Source: Ignelater luminosus
Lineage: Eukaryota > Arthropoda > Insecta > Coleoptera > Elateridae
NCBI GenBank assembly: GCA_011009095.1
Contig: VTPC01005736.1
Span: 151,652-215,651, forward strand
Length of the DNA stretch: 64,000 nucleotides
Reading direction: 5' to 3'
The notes below the pieces were generated by a model. That model had not been told where the DNA came from, did not search any database, and worked only from the letters and a program-made list of their open reading frames with translations. Both the position numbers and the translations under genes were made by a program. Numbering within the stretch: the stretch's first letter is position 1; the number at the start of each line of letters is the position of its first letter. Below are positions 1 through 12,200 of this stretch, piece by piece.

Positions 1-611
1 AAACTTGGTTTTCGTATAAGTCCTAATGAGCTATTTAGCTACATGGTTAATAATTTAAATTAAACAGTCAAGGACAGCTTCTTTTATTTTTAATAAAGCA
101 TAATATTATATATCAAAATTCTCAACCTAATCAGTACCCGCTTCAAAAGAGTCGATCAATAATACAAAAGTGTAAAGTTTTTTATTCCTTGAAAATTACT
201 ATTTTTAAAATGAGTTATTGGATATTTTAAGTAAATTGCTAAATAACTATTTTATTTATTTCTATCAGACAAATACAATTTAAAGAAAAAACTATAGGTC
301 TTTATGTCATCTTAAATCATATTTGAAAATTACTTTTTCTCTCAAATTAGATTAGTTAAAACTGATTTAGTACTTCTAATTACTATTCATAAATCTAAGT
401 TTATTGTTTTTGTGATTACAATGATCTGTAATGTAATTATTATATAATGACAACTGAACCTGTAAAAATGCAGTAATATAAATATCAAATATTTCAAACG
501 AATTGGAATTTCCAAGTTAGCTAAGTGGCCAATAGTACAGATAAAATAGAACCAACAAATAGGTAGTATCTGATTTAAAAGTAAAAACTGGTGCAGCTAA
601 TTATTGTAGAG
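1..611. other. AT-rich 5' flank of the DM9 gene
   Basis: I see no open reading frame or recognisable repeat in this stretch. It should contain the promoter of the gene starting at 612. A weak TATA-like stretch lies near 475-482, but nothing fixes the transcription start. Confidence 0.3.
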
Positions 612-1405
612 ATGAACAAACGTACCTACAATCTTGTTTTGATATTAATCAGTATACATTTCATAAATGGTGTGAAGACACACATAGAAGGTAAGCCGCA
701 ATAAATCTATAGAGTACCTAATATTTTGTAAATAGGATAATCTATTTATTATATTTCTAATTTGCTTAAAATTATTATTAGCAATCTTCTCTTATAGTTC
801 AATTTTCTAATTAATCATTATTTAAATTTCTTGAAGGTTATTATTGGAGAGATTTTGAGGGTATAATTCCAGAAGATGCCTTACCGGGAGGTTTAGATCG
901 AAACGGGCTACCAATATACATCGCTCAAGTACTTTTCGAAAACAAACTTATACCAGGAGAACTGTATGAAAACGATCCTAACGTTTATTATGAATGGGCA
1001 GGACAAGTGCTTACAGCAACTGACAATGTAAAGGTCGGTGTTTTAATTAATTTTACTTGGATACTTTTTAATATCAATTTACAGATTTTATGTAGCCAAT
1101 ATCCAGAAAAATTGGAATGGCTTCCTACTAAACACGATGTAGTTCGTCTTACTAATAAATTACTAATCAAAGGGGGATATGAGCCAGGCCGCTCTATTTA
1201 TATTGGAAGAGCATATTCAACTGGAGAAACAAACGTTGGTAAAGTGGTATGTCGAGAAACTGATTGTTCGGGATTATATGTTGCAAGAGATGGAAAACGA
1301 ATAAAACATCGAGCAGCATTTGAAGTACTAAGTTTTAATCCTAAAATGAGTACTAAAGAGAACTCTGATTGGTCAAAAATTGATATTAGAACAGGCCCGG
1401 AATAA
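612..1405 (+). CDS. Secreted DM9-repeat (DUF3421) protein, three exons
   Basis: Small secreted protein of about 198 aa built from DM9 repeats (DUF3421, natterin-N-like). Proposed exons are 612-690, 837-1033 and 1085-1405; all junctions are GT-AG and the frame is continuous. Residues 1-23 form a hydrophobic signal peptide starting MNKRTYNLVLIL. The mature part opens with the family hallmark YYWRDFEGIIPEDALPGG and continues with GLPIYIAQ. A second repeat follows, containing GGYEPGRSIYIGRAY and ending in HRAAFEVLSFNP. DM9 proteins in insects and molluscs are small lectin-like or immune-related proteins, so a carbohydrate- or microbe-binding role is an inference from the family. The second intron (1034-1084) is only 51 nt, divisible by three and free of stops, so its retention would insert 17 residues. 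No canonical AATAAA is obvious just after the stop. The start was chosen because it supplies the signal peptide. Confidence 0.88.
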
Positions 1406-1439
1406 TCACATTATTTAATTCATATTGAAAATAACAAAT

Positions 1440-1890
1440 TTCCTGTTTGGATTGGATCTGCTTTGTGAACAGTTCTACTTTAGCGTCAAGTTGGTCTTTT
1501 GTTTTTAGCTATGCTTCTTCTATTTTCGAATAGTTTGATGTTATATTCCCAAATATAAAGAAGTCAATCAAGTCAGGTATTTTGTTCACATCAATCGGCC
1601 AGTAAGTTGGCTTTCCAGTAGATAAGGTTTTAGTAATTCTCTACCTTTTGTAGTTACTAGTCTTGATCTCCATTCCCTACGTTTTGCATTATAGTCTCCA
1701 CCTATTACAAATCTGTTACCTATGGAACTCAAAAGTACTTTTTATGATCCCACTTTGTTATTATGTTTTGCTGGACAGTATACTGCCGCCACTATCGTAT
1801 TACAGTTTTTAGTTTTAATATTTACAGCCGTAACTTGTATTTCTTCTGTCTGGCAGTCCATTTCCTTGTCAAGAATAAACGGAAATAATG
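1440..1890 (-). mobile_element. Jockey-type LINE endonuclease fragment (decayed)
   Basis: Reading the minus strand gives a broken apurinic-like endonuclease domain. It includes VAAVYCPAKHN, then GNRFVIGGDYNAK, then a match to the usual TTKGRELLK segment, with stops and frameshifts between them. These motifs are typical of the endonuclease of Jockey-clade non-LTR retrotransposons of insects. There is no intact frame, so it is a fossil. It lies head-to-head with a 3' fragment of the same kind of element at 1950-2456. Confidence 0.72.
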
Positions 1891-1949
1891 GAATATAAAA
1901 TATCGCAAAATGTATTAGCTATTGGGAAGAGACTGCCAACTGTCAACAC

Positions 1950-2456
1950 ATAACAAAATATTAAATATAGTATAAACACATTTTTAAAATGATTTGGGTT
2001 CATGAAATTTAGCTTTGGGACCGTTAATAATAATGTTAACAAGATTCAGATTTTCCAAAATAAAGTGTTACGGTGTATTGTAAAGTCTTCGTGGTATGTA
2101 AAAAGTGTCATACATCGAAACCTTGGGATATTAGACGTTGTTGGTGAGATTAAATGCTTTGCTACAAAATACGAAACAAAAGTACCTAATCCGGATAACA
2201 TAGAGAATGATCAACCTTCTGGACAATGGGATCCAGATCTGTAGGCTCAAGAGAACTAAACAGTTTAAACTGGTGAAGTGACAGTGCTAATAGCAGAATA
2301 TAGTACGCGAATAGTACAACAATTAAAGAGAAACTTTAGGGTGAACTTTAGTGTTAATATGCAGCAGAAGATTTATTAGAATCAAGTTCATGGTTAGTCT
2401 GCTAAACTACTTTTAATTTTCAAGACAGCCTTGAGTTTTCTTTATAAAAAAAAAAT
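1950..2456 (+). mobile_element. Jockey-type LINE 3' end with A-tail
   Basis: The plus strand at 2002-2244 encodes a piece resembling the C-terminus of Jockey-clade ORF2, including IQIFQNKVLRCIV and HRNLGILDVVGEIK. This corresponds to the conserved FQNKVLR...RDLGIP...EEIK block after the reverse transcriptase. About 200 nt of 3'-UTR-like sequence follows and ends in an A-rich tail at 2441-2456. The upstream part is missing and is replaced by inverted endonuclease sequence. Confidence 0.7.
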
Positions 2457-3196
2457 AATTTCTAATTAAACGTATGACACAAATGCAAGATTACAGCATT
2501 GATAGGTAGGTATAAACTAAAAATAATCAATCATAAACCTTTCAACTAAATAAATTGAAATTCATTTGAAGCTTAATTAGGACAATTAAGACAATTTATT
2601 GCTTATATATAGCTTGGGTATGAATAGCTTAGTATATTCCTCGGAGTTAATTAATCGGGAAAAAATAATTCTTGAACAGGTTTTAAACACCTTTCAATTT
2701 CTCTGTATCATTTCTTACCTATGACTAAGGCCAACAATTGACTAGTCCAGTGCATTTGGTTAAAACTAATAAGCCTTCAGTTTTAAAAGGAAAAGCTTCA
2801 TCAAACAAATAAATCGTAAAACTTCCAAATTCTGCACGCTGACGATCTTGATTCTATATTTAGGAAATTACGCTTACGGAGTAAAAAGTAATTTACCTGC
2901 TATTATCAAGAATAAGGAGAGAAGCTTTACTTAAAAGCCTGTAATTACTTTCTTAGGTATAAAAAAGTAATTACTAGACTGGGTTGTGAGGCTATTGTTT
3001 ATAGAAACGTGTCTTTAGATTTCCAAGTAACAAACAAATTTAGCATTAGCAGTAAATGCAACATAAAATACAGTCCATTAAAATAAATCTTACTTGACAT
3101 GGTTGTGTGAATTACAATAATGGAAAATAAATTGAGTACTAACTAGCAAAATAATGATGCACTGTAAATCAAAATTCTGACGTATTACTGACAATA
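2457..3196. other. Intergenic, upstream of the first IR gene
   Basis: AT-rich sequence with no coding signal or repeat that I recognise. It should hold the promoter of the IR gene starting at 3197. Confidence 0.3.
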
Positions 3197-6100
3197 ATGT
3201 TTTTATTCAGGTTAGGGTCATATCTATATATTATAGTTTTTTATTCGTTTTGCACAGAAGATTTTTTATTGCCTAAATTCAATTACAAACTGCAATTTTT
3301 AGAAAAATGTATTAAACAAATACAGAAACCTTATTTTAAACCGAAAGATACCACAGTTGTGTTAAATACAGTGAAATCATTCAAGGAGCTCAAATTAAAC
3401 TTGAGGCCAATAATAATTCATAATAATTATTCGAAAGAGTTACGTTTCGTTAGGTTAATGAAAGCTGATGCTTACATAATTACTCTTTCCATAGAAATTG
3501 CTGACGAATTATTTAAATCTTTAACGCTTCAAACACAGTGGAATCCAAGAGCTAAATTTATAATAATAATTCTCGAAGAAAATACAAGAAGTTTGACTTA
3601 TATACTTAGAAAATATTATATTTCTGATGTCATAATATTAAAAGTGTTATCTGAAAAAGAAATTGGAATTTTTACGTATTTTCCTTATAATAATTTTACA
3701 TTTGAAAATGGAAGAAGTGAAGTGTTATTGAGCAAATGCATTAGCGGTGTACTGGAAAAATATGTTAATTTATTTCCAGAAAAACGTCCAAAATCTTGGA
3801 AGGACGCAGTTGTAAAAGTAGCGCTCATTAAATACCCTCCATATGTGTTACAAAATAATTGTGAAGATGTTGATCTTTGTGGTATTGAAGTAGACATTTT
3901 TAAATTGGTTAGTCGTGTTCATTTTTAAAATAGTAGGCCGCGTGTCTTCGTCCGGTTACACGGTTTTATTCGCCTGAAAATCATTTTATCAGATTTGCTG
4001 CAAAACTTAATTGGCTTTGCAGTCTGTATAATATTATAATTTTTTCAGTTGCCGGACGAGGACACACTTCGTTTAAGATTACAGATCAAAGTGGTGCGCT
4101 CGTATTTTGGGTTACATTTAAAAACTATTAAGTGTATTAATGAAATATTAATTATATAATAATAATAATAATAATAAATATACAGACTGTCTTATTTAGA
4201 AAAATTGAGTAAAATTATGTTTGTCGTTTCTTGATCACTCTGTATAAAAAAGATGATGTAGTTAAAATTTGAATAATCATCTCCAAAGATTAGAGATCGA
4301 AAACTCTGCCAAGTTTTTAAAACAAATAGTTATGAATTACATCAGGATGACTCGTTATACGAGGGTGGTTTGATAAGTCTTTACATTAACAGAACGAAGT
4401 ACTTTTTTGATCAAAATCAATTTTATTTTTCTACATAGTCTTCTTTTAGGTCTATATACTTCATCCATCGATGTTCCAACTTTCTGATCCCCTTCAAAAA
4501 AACGATGTCTGAAAGTCTGCAAAACATGTGTTCACCACGGCTATCACTTCATCATAGCTCGTGAATTTCTTTCCTCCAAGCCATGTTTACATGTTTGGAA
4601 AGAGAAAATAGTAGCTCGAGGCCAGATCTGAAGAATACAGGAAGTGGGGAACCAACTCGAAGCCAAGTTCATGAAGTTTGGCCATCGCAATCATCGACGT
4701 GTGAGCCGGCGCATTGTCATGATGAAAGAGAACTGTTTTTCTCTGCATTTGAGGTTGTTTGGACAATCAACAATATGCCATGTGAATCCCAAAAAACAGT
4801 CACCATTATTTTTCCCGGCGATGGCACCGTCTTTGCCTCCTTCGGAGCAGGTTTGCTTGTTGAAGTCCACTGTTTGGTCCCTGGTGTGTAATAATAGACC
4901 CATGTTTTATTAACAGTTAAAAATCGTCACAAAAAGTTCATTAAATTACGCTTAAATGGATCCAACAGCTCCTTTGAGATGTCCATGCGCACGCATTTTT
5001 GGTCCAATGTCAACAAGCGCGGCACCCATGGCGCGGACAGCTGCCTCATGTAAAAATCTTTATGTAATATTTTAAAAACGCGTTCTGTTGATATGCCTGC
5101 CGTCTGTGCTATCTCTTTTATTTTCATTCAATTATCATCGAACACGATTTTATGAACTTTTTCGATGATATCCTTAACGGTTGCTGTTTTTGGCCTTCCC
5201 GGACGCTCTTCAATCAAACACACTTGTACGGCCACTTTTGAACTCTGCCAACCAGTTTTTACGGTGGCGAACGAAGGGGCAGACTCCCTGTAGACAGCGT
5301 CCAATTCGGCTTTTATTTCCGTTGGAGTTTGACTTTTCAAACGCAAGAATTTTATAACTGAACGATATTCGACTGGCTTCATTCTTTACAAATCATTGAC
5401 ATCGACTGATACAAACGACTATCAAACAAAAAGTACGCGCCCAAAATTGGTGACATTTTCAGCAGTGCCATCTGAAGGATGAACCATCGTAACTATAAAA
5501 GCCTTTTGACCTGTGGCGCCATCTTCATGGTCAGCCTAAACACTTATCAAACCACTCTCGTATTTAAAAAGTTTAGTTTAGACATCCACAAAGCATATCG
5601 TTGTAATCAGCATTGGACGAGAAATAACAAAATAGAAAAATGTACAGGGTGTTCTATTTAAGAGCATCTAAGCTTTATATGCTACACTTTTATGAAATAT
5701 TCTATATAGTCAAGAATAATTCTTAAAAGCACAGACAATCTTTCGATATTCCTACAAATAACGACGGTATCCTTCGAGGACAAAACGTAAGAACCATGCG
5801 TATTTTTCATTATTAGTATATAACTGATATTTCATTAATAACTTTACAGAATTAACAAATTCCAAATTTTCAGCTATTTATCTACCATAGTTTTGTAGAT
5901 GTAACTTAAAATACGGTCACCCGCTTAAAGTATTCTATGTGTATGACTTAAGAACTCTCAATAATTAAAAAGATACTCTAAAAGTAGCATTGCTATGAAT
6001 TAGGGTTATTAAACACAGAAGTTAAAGTCATGGGTAAAAACCTTAAGTCAAACCATATTAAACATTCATTTCTCTTTAAAATAATAAATCAATAGAATTT

Positions 6101-7636
6101 CAAATAATTGATAGTAAAAGCACTATTGATGATTAAAATACAAGATAATGTCGAACAAAATTGAACCGTGGATGGTAAATTCATGAATTGTTGGTTACGA
6201 ACTAGCTTACTTTTCAGTTGTACGCATAGAAATATTGTTTTCAGTAAATAAAGTGACAGATAAACACTGCAGACACGTAGTAAATATGAGTGGTCAATTG
6301 TATAATGCGGACTTCGTCGCGCGGTTACGTTTAACAATTGCACTGATTATGTACAGCTTCACTCCTATCAGTCGTTCTTAGTCTACTGATTATTCTAAAA
6401 TTAACTATACAAGAAAAGAAGAGAAATCTCAAGTGAGAAAAGCAAAATATAAAACTATTTCTTTCTTTATAAAACATTTCGATTTTTGGTTAACCTAAGA
6501 TACTACTATAGCAGAATGTTTTTCAGATTCAAAAAATTATGGGATTTCGAATTGAGTACGTGATAACCTCCTACACAAATTGGGGACATAAAGCAGCTAA
6601 TAATACATATGTACGTGGTTCTTTCGGTTTGCAAAACTACGATTTTGATGTTGGAATTGGTGCATATTTCCCGAATTCTTCAGAAGTCTGGGATTTTGAT
6701 TTATCTTACTCCTATATTCAAGATTCAACCAACTGGGTGGTCCCAACTCCAAAACAGAAAACACGTTTTAAAAGTAGATCATTTATGTTTGACTTACGAG
6801 TTTGGATTTTAATTATTTTGTGCTTTCTCAGTTCATTTCTACTCTTATACTTTCTTGCATCATGTCAACATGAGGCGTGGTGCTACAAAAGTCTTTCTAA
6901 TTGTTTTTTGATCTGCTTTCAATGCTTGATTGGCCAATGTGTACACGTTTTACCTAAAACTATGTGTCTACGAATAGTTTTAATTTTGTGGATTTTTCTT
7001 AGCTACATAGTAGTAAGTGTTTATCAGAGTTGGCTTGCTTCTAGTTTAAGCTTGTTTATTTATGCTAAACAGATTACTAACGTTCAAGAACTGATCGATT
7101 CAAAATTAGAGTTTGGATTTTATACCGACAGTGCATTTCAGTTTGCATGCGCAGAGGATAAAATAGATTCTTATATATACAAACATTATAGGCCTTGTAC
7201 AAGAGATTCTCGCTGTACCAACAGAACTGCATTCAAGAGAGATTTTGCAACGATCAAAGTTAGACGATATTTAGAATATGCAGTTTCTAAATATTTGATT
7301 GGATCAGATAGGTTGCCTTTACTTTATATTTTTAAGGAAAAGGTACGGAATGTTATTGTAGCAATGGCTTTCGTAAAGGGATTTCCAATGATTGATGACG
7401 TTAATAAATTACTGATAAGGTTAGAAACTCATGGATTCATGGATTTCTATTACAAATCAGGAAGATATTATAATATGTTGATTTTTAAAAAAATCGGCAA
7501 CACTAATCTTGCAGTACCCTGGAGCTTAGAAGAACAAACATTTAGTTTTTTTGTGATCGTGCTAGGGTGGATTGTAGCCACTGTAACTTTTATGATTGAA
7601 TGTTTGGTTAAATACATTAAAAATCTAAAATATTGA
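3197..7636 (+). CDS. Divergent ionotropic receptor (IR), two exons, intact
   Basis: Chemosensory ionotropic receptor of about 606 aa: exon 1 3197-3907, intron 3908-6526 (donor GTTAGT, acceptor TTTTTCAG, phase 0), exon 2 6527-7636. Exon 1 encodes a signal peptide (MFLFRLGSYLYIIVF), a divergent N-terminal domain with WNPRAKFIII, and the start of ligand-binding lobe S1 (VALIKYPPYVL, GIEVDIFKL). Exon 2 completes S1 (DFDLSYSYIQDSTNWVVP) and encodes TM1 (VWILIILCFLSSFLLLYF), the pore and TM2 (CLIGQCVHVLPK to VVSVYQSWLASSL), lobe S2 (ITNVQELIDSKLEFGFY, FKRDFATIK) and TM3 (FFVIVLGWIVATVTFMI). The arginine usually found in S1 of glutamate receptors is not evident, as in many divergent IRs. IRs form cation channels with a co-receptor in sensory neuron membranes; the ligand cannot be read. 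Polyadenylation signals AATAAA lie at 7730-7740. A mariner sits in the intron. A paralogue starts at 35394. Confidence 0.92.
4150..4180. repeat. (AAT)n microsatellite in the first IR intron
   Basis: A short run of about eight TAA/AAT units is seen directly in the sequence. No function is suggested. Confidence 0.8.
4360..5560 (-). mobile_element. mariner-type transposon, 1.2 kb, TA target duplication
   Basis: The element is bounded by terminal inverted repeats CGAGGGTGGTTTGATAAGT (left) and its complement with one mismatch (right). TA dinucleotides lie at 4358-4359 and 5561-5562, as expected for mariner insertion. The 1201-bp size fits a classic mariner. The transposase is antisense to the IR gene and is broken (4423-5382). 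It lies wholly inside the IR intron. Confidence 0.93.
4423..5382 (-). pseudogene. Broken mariner transposase
   Basis: The minus strand opens at 5382 with MKPVEYRSVIKFL and shows the helix-turn-helix region and the linker ERPGRPKTATVKDI. It meets a stop after KIVFDD, resumes with IKEIAQTAGISTERVFKIL, and has another stop or frame change before TVNKTWVYYYTPGT. Near the C-terminus WLGGKKFTS is recognisable, and the frame ends at 4423-4425. The third catalytic position, normally an Asp in the PSDYHLF motif, reads SSYYFLF here, so that Asp is Tyr. The length is near the usual 345 codons of the family, but stops plus the lost catalytic residue make it non-functional. Confidence 0.9.
5641..5700. repeat. 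TACAGGGTGTTC-type transposon terminus fragment
   Basis: The sequence TACAGGGTGTTCTATTTAAG starts at 5641. It resembles the TA-CAGGGTG termini of Tc1/mariner-type MITEs found elsewhere in this window. No partner terminus is found nearby. Confidence 0.35.
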
Positions 7637-7914
7637 CTAACTAGAGTATTTGGTTTTTTATTTACCTATATAAATGCTATGGTAAACTAACATAAATGTT
7701 ATTTAAAGTTAGGAACGCATTTTAATTTTAATAAAATAAATTACAGGTTACTCTATACTAGGTATCTTGCACTTGTAACTTTAGTCAATAAAGCAGTAAA
7801 TAACATAAACTAAGTTTCCTTGTAATCCCTTGTATCTGCTTGCTTAATTATACGATGTTGTAAGCATTATAAACAATAATAAACTTTTGGAAAATTGCCA
7901 TTTCCAACTGTATC
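7637..7914. other. 3' flank of the first IR gene
   Basis: Contains the IR polyadenylation signals at 7730-7740. Nothing else is recognised. Confidence 0.4.
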
Positions 7915-8165
7915 ATTACATAGTGAGGGCAGTATGTTAGAACCAATTTTATTTCTCTTGTGCCTAAATGATCTTCTACATAAGCAGAACTTGTTCAACT
8001 TGCCGATGGTACTGGCTTGCTAATCAAACGAAGTGGTAACGATGCCAGTAGCGACGTACAAGACGTTTGGTGAGTGGTTTCTTAGTAACAAACTATTGTT
8101 TAATGTTGATAAAACTATTACGATTCTTTCTAGAACAAAGAAGATTTTATAATCTACTCTCTATC
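7915..8165 (+). mobile_element. LINE reverse transcriptase fragment (ADDT-box region)
   Basis: The plus strand reads SMLEPILFLLCLNDL, matching the QGSVLGPLLFLLYINDL block of LINE reverse transcriptases. It is followed, with frame changes, by an ADGTGLLIK segment at the position of the catalytic ADDT box and by NKLLFNVDKT. Frames are broken and the second catalytic Asp is replaced, so it is a fossil. Clade assignment (Jockey/CR1/R1-like) is uncertain. Confidence 0.65.
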
Positions 8166-8889
8166 AAACGACGAGATGGTTTTCGCATACCTGGCACCCT
8201 CTGATTGCGTCAAGTATATAATAATATACCAAGCACTATTGTGGTTAACATACTACATCTGTATACTGTGACCAATATCTTCTTACTTCCGAGAATTGAC
8301 GAATTTATTAATTTAGTGAGAAGATGGGGATTTGACTAAAGCCAATCCCTTTTGTCTTTTTCGAAACGTTTAGAGATTGGTGGCAGATGTTAAAAATGCT
8401 AAAAAGATTAAAATGTCTTTCTGATTAGAGACGTATTTACTTCCTCGTAGCATGCCCAAAAATATCATGGATTCTAGATTACTCAATTATTCTAGATCGG
8501 TCAATTTTGCCTGATTTCTGGCTATTCAGCCCAAACTTAGTTGGATATTCACCTATTCGGTTAAATCGCTATCCGTTGTTATATATACTAACAAGCAACG
8601 GATTAGTTCACACAAAACGAAAAGTAATTACTGTAATAAACTTTTGAAGTAGAAGTGGCTATAGAAAACAAGAAAATGATGCGAAAAAGTTTTCTCTGAA
8701 GCGTCCATGCACTGTCCATGTTGATATTGAAGCATTTAAATTTTATTCTAGCTCAAACAGCATAATGTAACATTGTAATCTTTTGAAAGACTATTATATG
8801 AAATTGATTTCGTTAACTTCAAGATGGTTGGTTATTTACTTTACATTTCAAAAGTAAATCTTTTATTCATCTAAAATCAAACACAGACG
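8166..8889. other. Unassigned sequence between LINE fragments
   Basis: AT-rich, with no open frame of note. Part may be further decayed LINE sequence. Confidence 0.25.
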
Positions 8890-9200
8890 ACTAATCTCAA
8901 TCTTGAGGAGTGGAAAGAAGCAATCATTCCTGTACTAAAATCTGGCAAAGACCTCGCGTCTTCTGCTAATTAGTTATTATTGTATATCGACAACTTGCTA
9001 TCTCAACAAAATAATGGAGGAAATGGTAAATGCAAAAACTTACAGACCGTTATCATTACATTAAAAATTTTTTTTTAAAGTACAGTCAATTGCAGACCAA
9101 AATCTACACTGTAGCAGCGTCTTGTGTCGTCCAATAGAACATTTAGAAACGGCTTAATACTGGAGTATGATCTTACATGCTATAATCGTTAATAAAATTA
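8890..9200 (+). mobile_element. LINE reverse transcriptase N-terminal fragment
   Basis: The plus strand reads EAIIPVLKSGKDLASSAN. With frameshifts it then gives LSQQNNGG and MEEMVNAK-like pieces, matching the IIPVLKPGKD...YRPIALTSCLSKIMEKMVN block that opens LINE reverse transcriptase domains. It lies downstream of the ADDT-region fragment at 7915 on the same strand. That order is wrong for one element, so these are probably two insertions. Confidence 0.55.
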
Positions 9201-12200
9201 CTGGAACCGGCTAAACGTATTGGTTGGAAAAATTGTGCACTATGTAGTAGATCTGTTTCTATATGTTGATATTTGGTTAAAAGGTATCAAGAACTTCTAT
9301 ATATCTTTAGTGATGGATCTAGGCTTAGGCTGCAAGATTTGAGGGGCGCCAAAATTTGAGAGACGATAAAAATTCGAAATTCAGGGAGTTTCCAGGTGGT
9401 TATAACAAGATTTTAGAGATATTTCAAAAATATTTTTTGCCCCTGGAGAATTATACCTTAACATGGTTAAGTATCTAATTATTGAAATTATGGAATTATA
9501 GAGATATAAAAAAATTGAATACATTTTTCTCAACTCTTTGTCTTTTGTCACAGTATTGTTTTTTTACATTTTCATTATTATACAGGTTGTCCCGTAAATG
9601 CCAATAAAGCTTTAGGTAGCAGCCTTCCTTAACCTCTTAAGATGCCAAAATTGAAAACACGAATATTCCAACATATTTAGATTTGTCGCAAAAAAAAATT
9701 TAAACTTGGCAACGGATTGCTAACGTTTCAAAAATTATAATTTTCTTCTTCGGTAGCTAAAATTATGAAATTCTAAAAACTAAACATTAAAATTAAAACA
9801 TAGTGTCTAAAAACTAAACATAATTTCTCTAAATCATCTTCCCGTTTGTGAGGTTAAACGGCAACGACGACTGTTGTTAAATCACAGTATCAAAGCTTTA
9901 ATATCTTTGAATTAAATAAGCAATATGTAGTAGAAAGAGACTTTCAATGGTGCTATAATACTTAAAGCTTCTTTTCTCCTAAACTGTTCGTAACGTTTGC
10001 AATACCCTTTTTTACAAGTGCATTGACTTCTACATGTATATACTTAAATGTGTGCAATCCAGCAGGCGTTAGGGTTTTGGAAACTTTACCTGCAGATTGA
10101 TTTGTACAGACTTTACATACACTTGGTTAAACCATAGCTTTTATCTGAACATCTAGGTGAATTGCTGCTGACTATTCCTACTTGACCAAAAGATCTTAAG
10201 ATTTATGTAGCCAGAATAATATGGGATCTATGGTAAAACAAGTGAGTAGATCTGGATGCCAAGCTAGTAGTAGTCAAACTTTACATAAGATCATTAAAGT
10301 TCTTTGGAGAACGCGAACCAAGAACAAATCGCTATAACAAAGCTCAGTATGTTGTTGACTACACAATTACTTAATCAAAGAGATGTATGGTACCTACGTA
10401 ATGAAAAGCTGCAATATCTATTAGAGCACATTGTAATCAAATGTACAAATTATATTGATCTAGACGTACACAAGGCTGGGCTGGAGTTAGGCTTTTGGCT
10501 GTTCCAGGGCAAAATGTTTTATGTTGCCCTAGGTTCTGATAAACCTACGTTTTACTATCTTGCTTCTTTTAAAAATGCCGTTATTTGTAATTTTGGCTAA
10601 TAAAAGAATATATCCGAGGGAAAATTTAGTGTGAAACAAGTGAAACTTCTAACCGATCCCCACTGAAACTAAATTTATTTTTTAAATACCCAAAACAATA
10701 AAAAACGTCTCTTCATGTGATCCCATGACGGTCTAGACATAATAGATTTGAACTTTCTGATACGTTATAGAGTGGTGCATTACACATAACGACATGAGGA
10801 TCAGTGCCATTACATGTCAGATCAAGGTGGGGAATATCCTATATAAAAGGTATTATCCAGATTAAAGAAACATATTCGTATAAACGACCAAATCAAAAAC
10901 CATTATCTTTGCTGATACATTCTTATTTCAAAAGTTCAATAAAATCTGTAGTCCAGTTGGTGCTTAATAATACGTTTCTCTAAAAATCATCAAATACATA
11001 CATATTATTACTGTCTCCTTACAAAACCTTTTTTGTCTAACCAGATGTCTCTGTAAATCTCCTGATTATTGGCAGCATAATATCTTTGCGAGGTTTTCCT
11101 ACACTTCTAAATTCTTTAATGTTTTTGAGCTGTCATCGCCATTTGTGGTTTTCTAGAGTACTGGATTCTCGTCGGGTCTTTGCTCATGAAAGAATCACGT
11201 TTCTGCAAATATAAAAATTTCTGGAGACTATTAGGTTCTCTCAGGCTTTCGATCTTTGTTAAATCTTAAATTTGCCCTGTCGTTTAGCTTCTTACAAATC
11301 CTTGGACTTTTATAGATACCAGGGCTAGACACCGATTCTAACTGCCTTGACAGTTATGTTGCTGACAAGTGCACAAGGAGCTCCCAGCCTTCTTGTGCAA
11401 AAGAAATAATAACAAACTTTAAAAAAGCTGTACTAGCTGGCCACCTCTTGACTGTCTTGGTATCGGCACTACTGCCAAGTCGAGAAAATAAATATTGATA
11501 GAGTTTTTCCAAAAACAAAAGAGGTAATCAAAACAATGCATCAAAAATGTTAGGCAGTTATTTCGCAAAAATTAAGATTATGGTAAAAACATTCAATCTT
11601 AATGTCAGTTCCTGACATTTTCACAAATTTCTCATGTTATAGACTCAAAATTCTGACACTAAGGGTCGATTGCATAAATGACTTGTTTATCAGTTAAAAT
11701 TTGTTGCAGATCAAAAACCATCAATTATGGGCTTTTGATCATCAAGCAAATCAAACAGCAATTAAATCATTGGTGTAGTCGATCCTAAAAGTGAACAACA
11801 GCAGCATATTTCTGCTTAACTCTGGGTTCTGTCGTCATACCCAACCATAATTAAAATCTCTACACGCTCCTTTTCACTTTGACATTAAGATTTCACTTTT
11901 TACTATAATCTGATTTTCGTGAAAAAATTGCTTACTATTCTTCACATGTGTTTTTTGTTATCTTTTTTGGTTTTGGAAATAACGCCATCGATACTTATAT
12001 TTTTAAAATCATTTAGAAGAGCAATTTTCAAAAATGTAACACAATAGTGTTCCATTTCAGTTGTCACTATAAAAAGACTGTACAGTAGGAAACGTCGGTG
12101 ATATTTAAATTGGGTTTCTCGTACTTAGCAATACCTTAATACAAAATCTGGTAATAATCGTATGATTACAACCACTACCAACTTATAGCAGCGTTGTATA

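Noticed and set aside
4583..4913. Plus-strand frames of about 100 codons
   Set aside because: Complement of the mariner transposase.
10304..10600. 98-codon plus frame as a possible gene
   Set aside because: No known domain, no splice context and no promoter signal; kept only as a note in the unassigned stretch.
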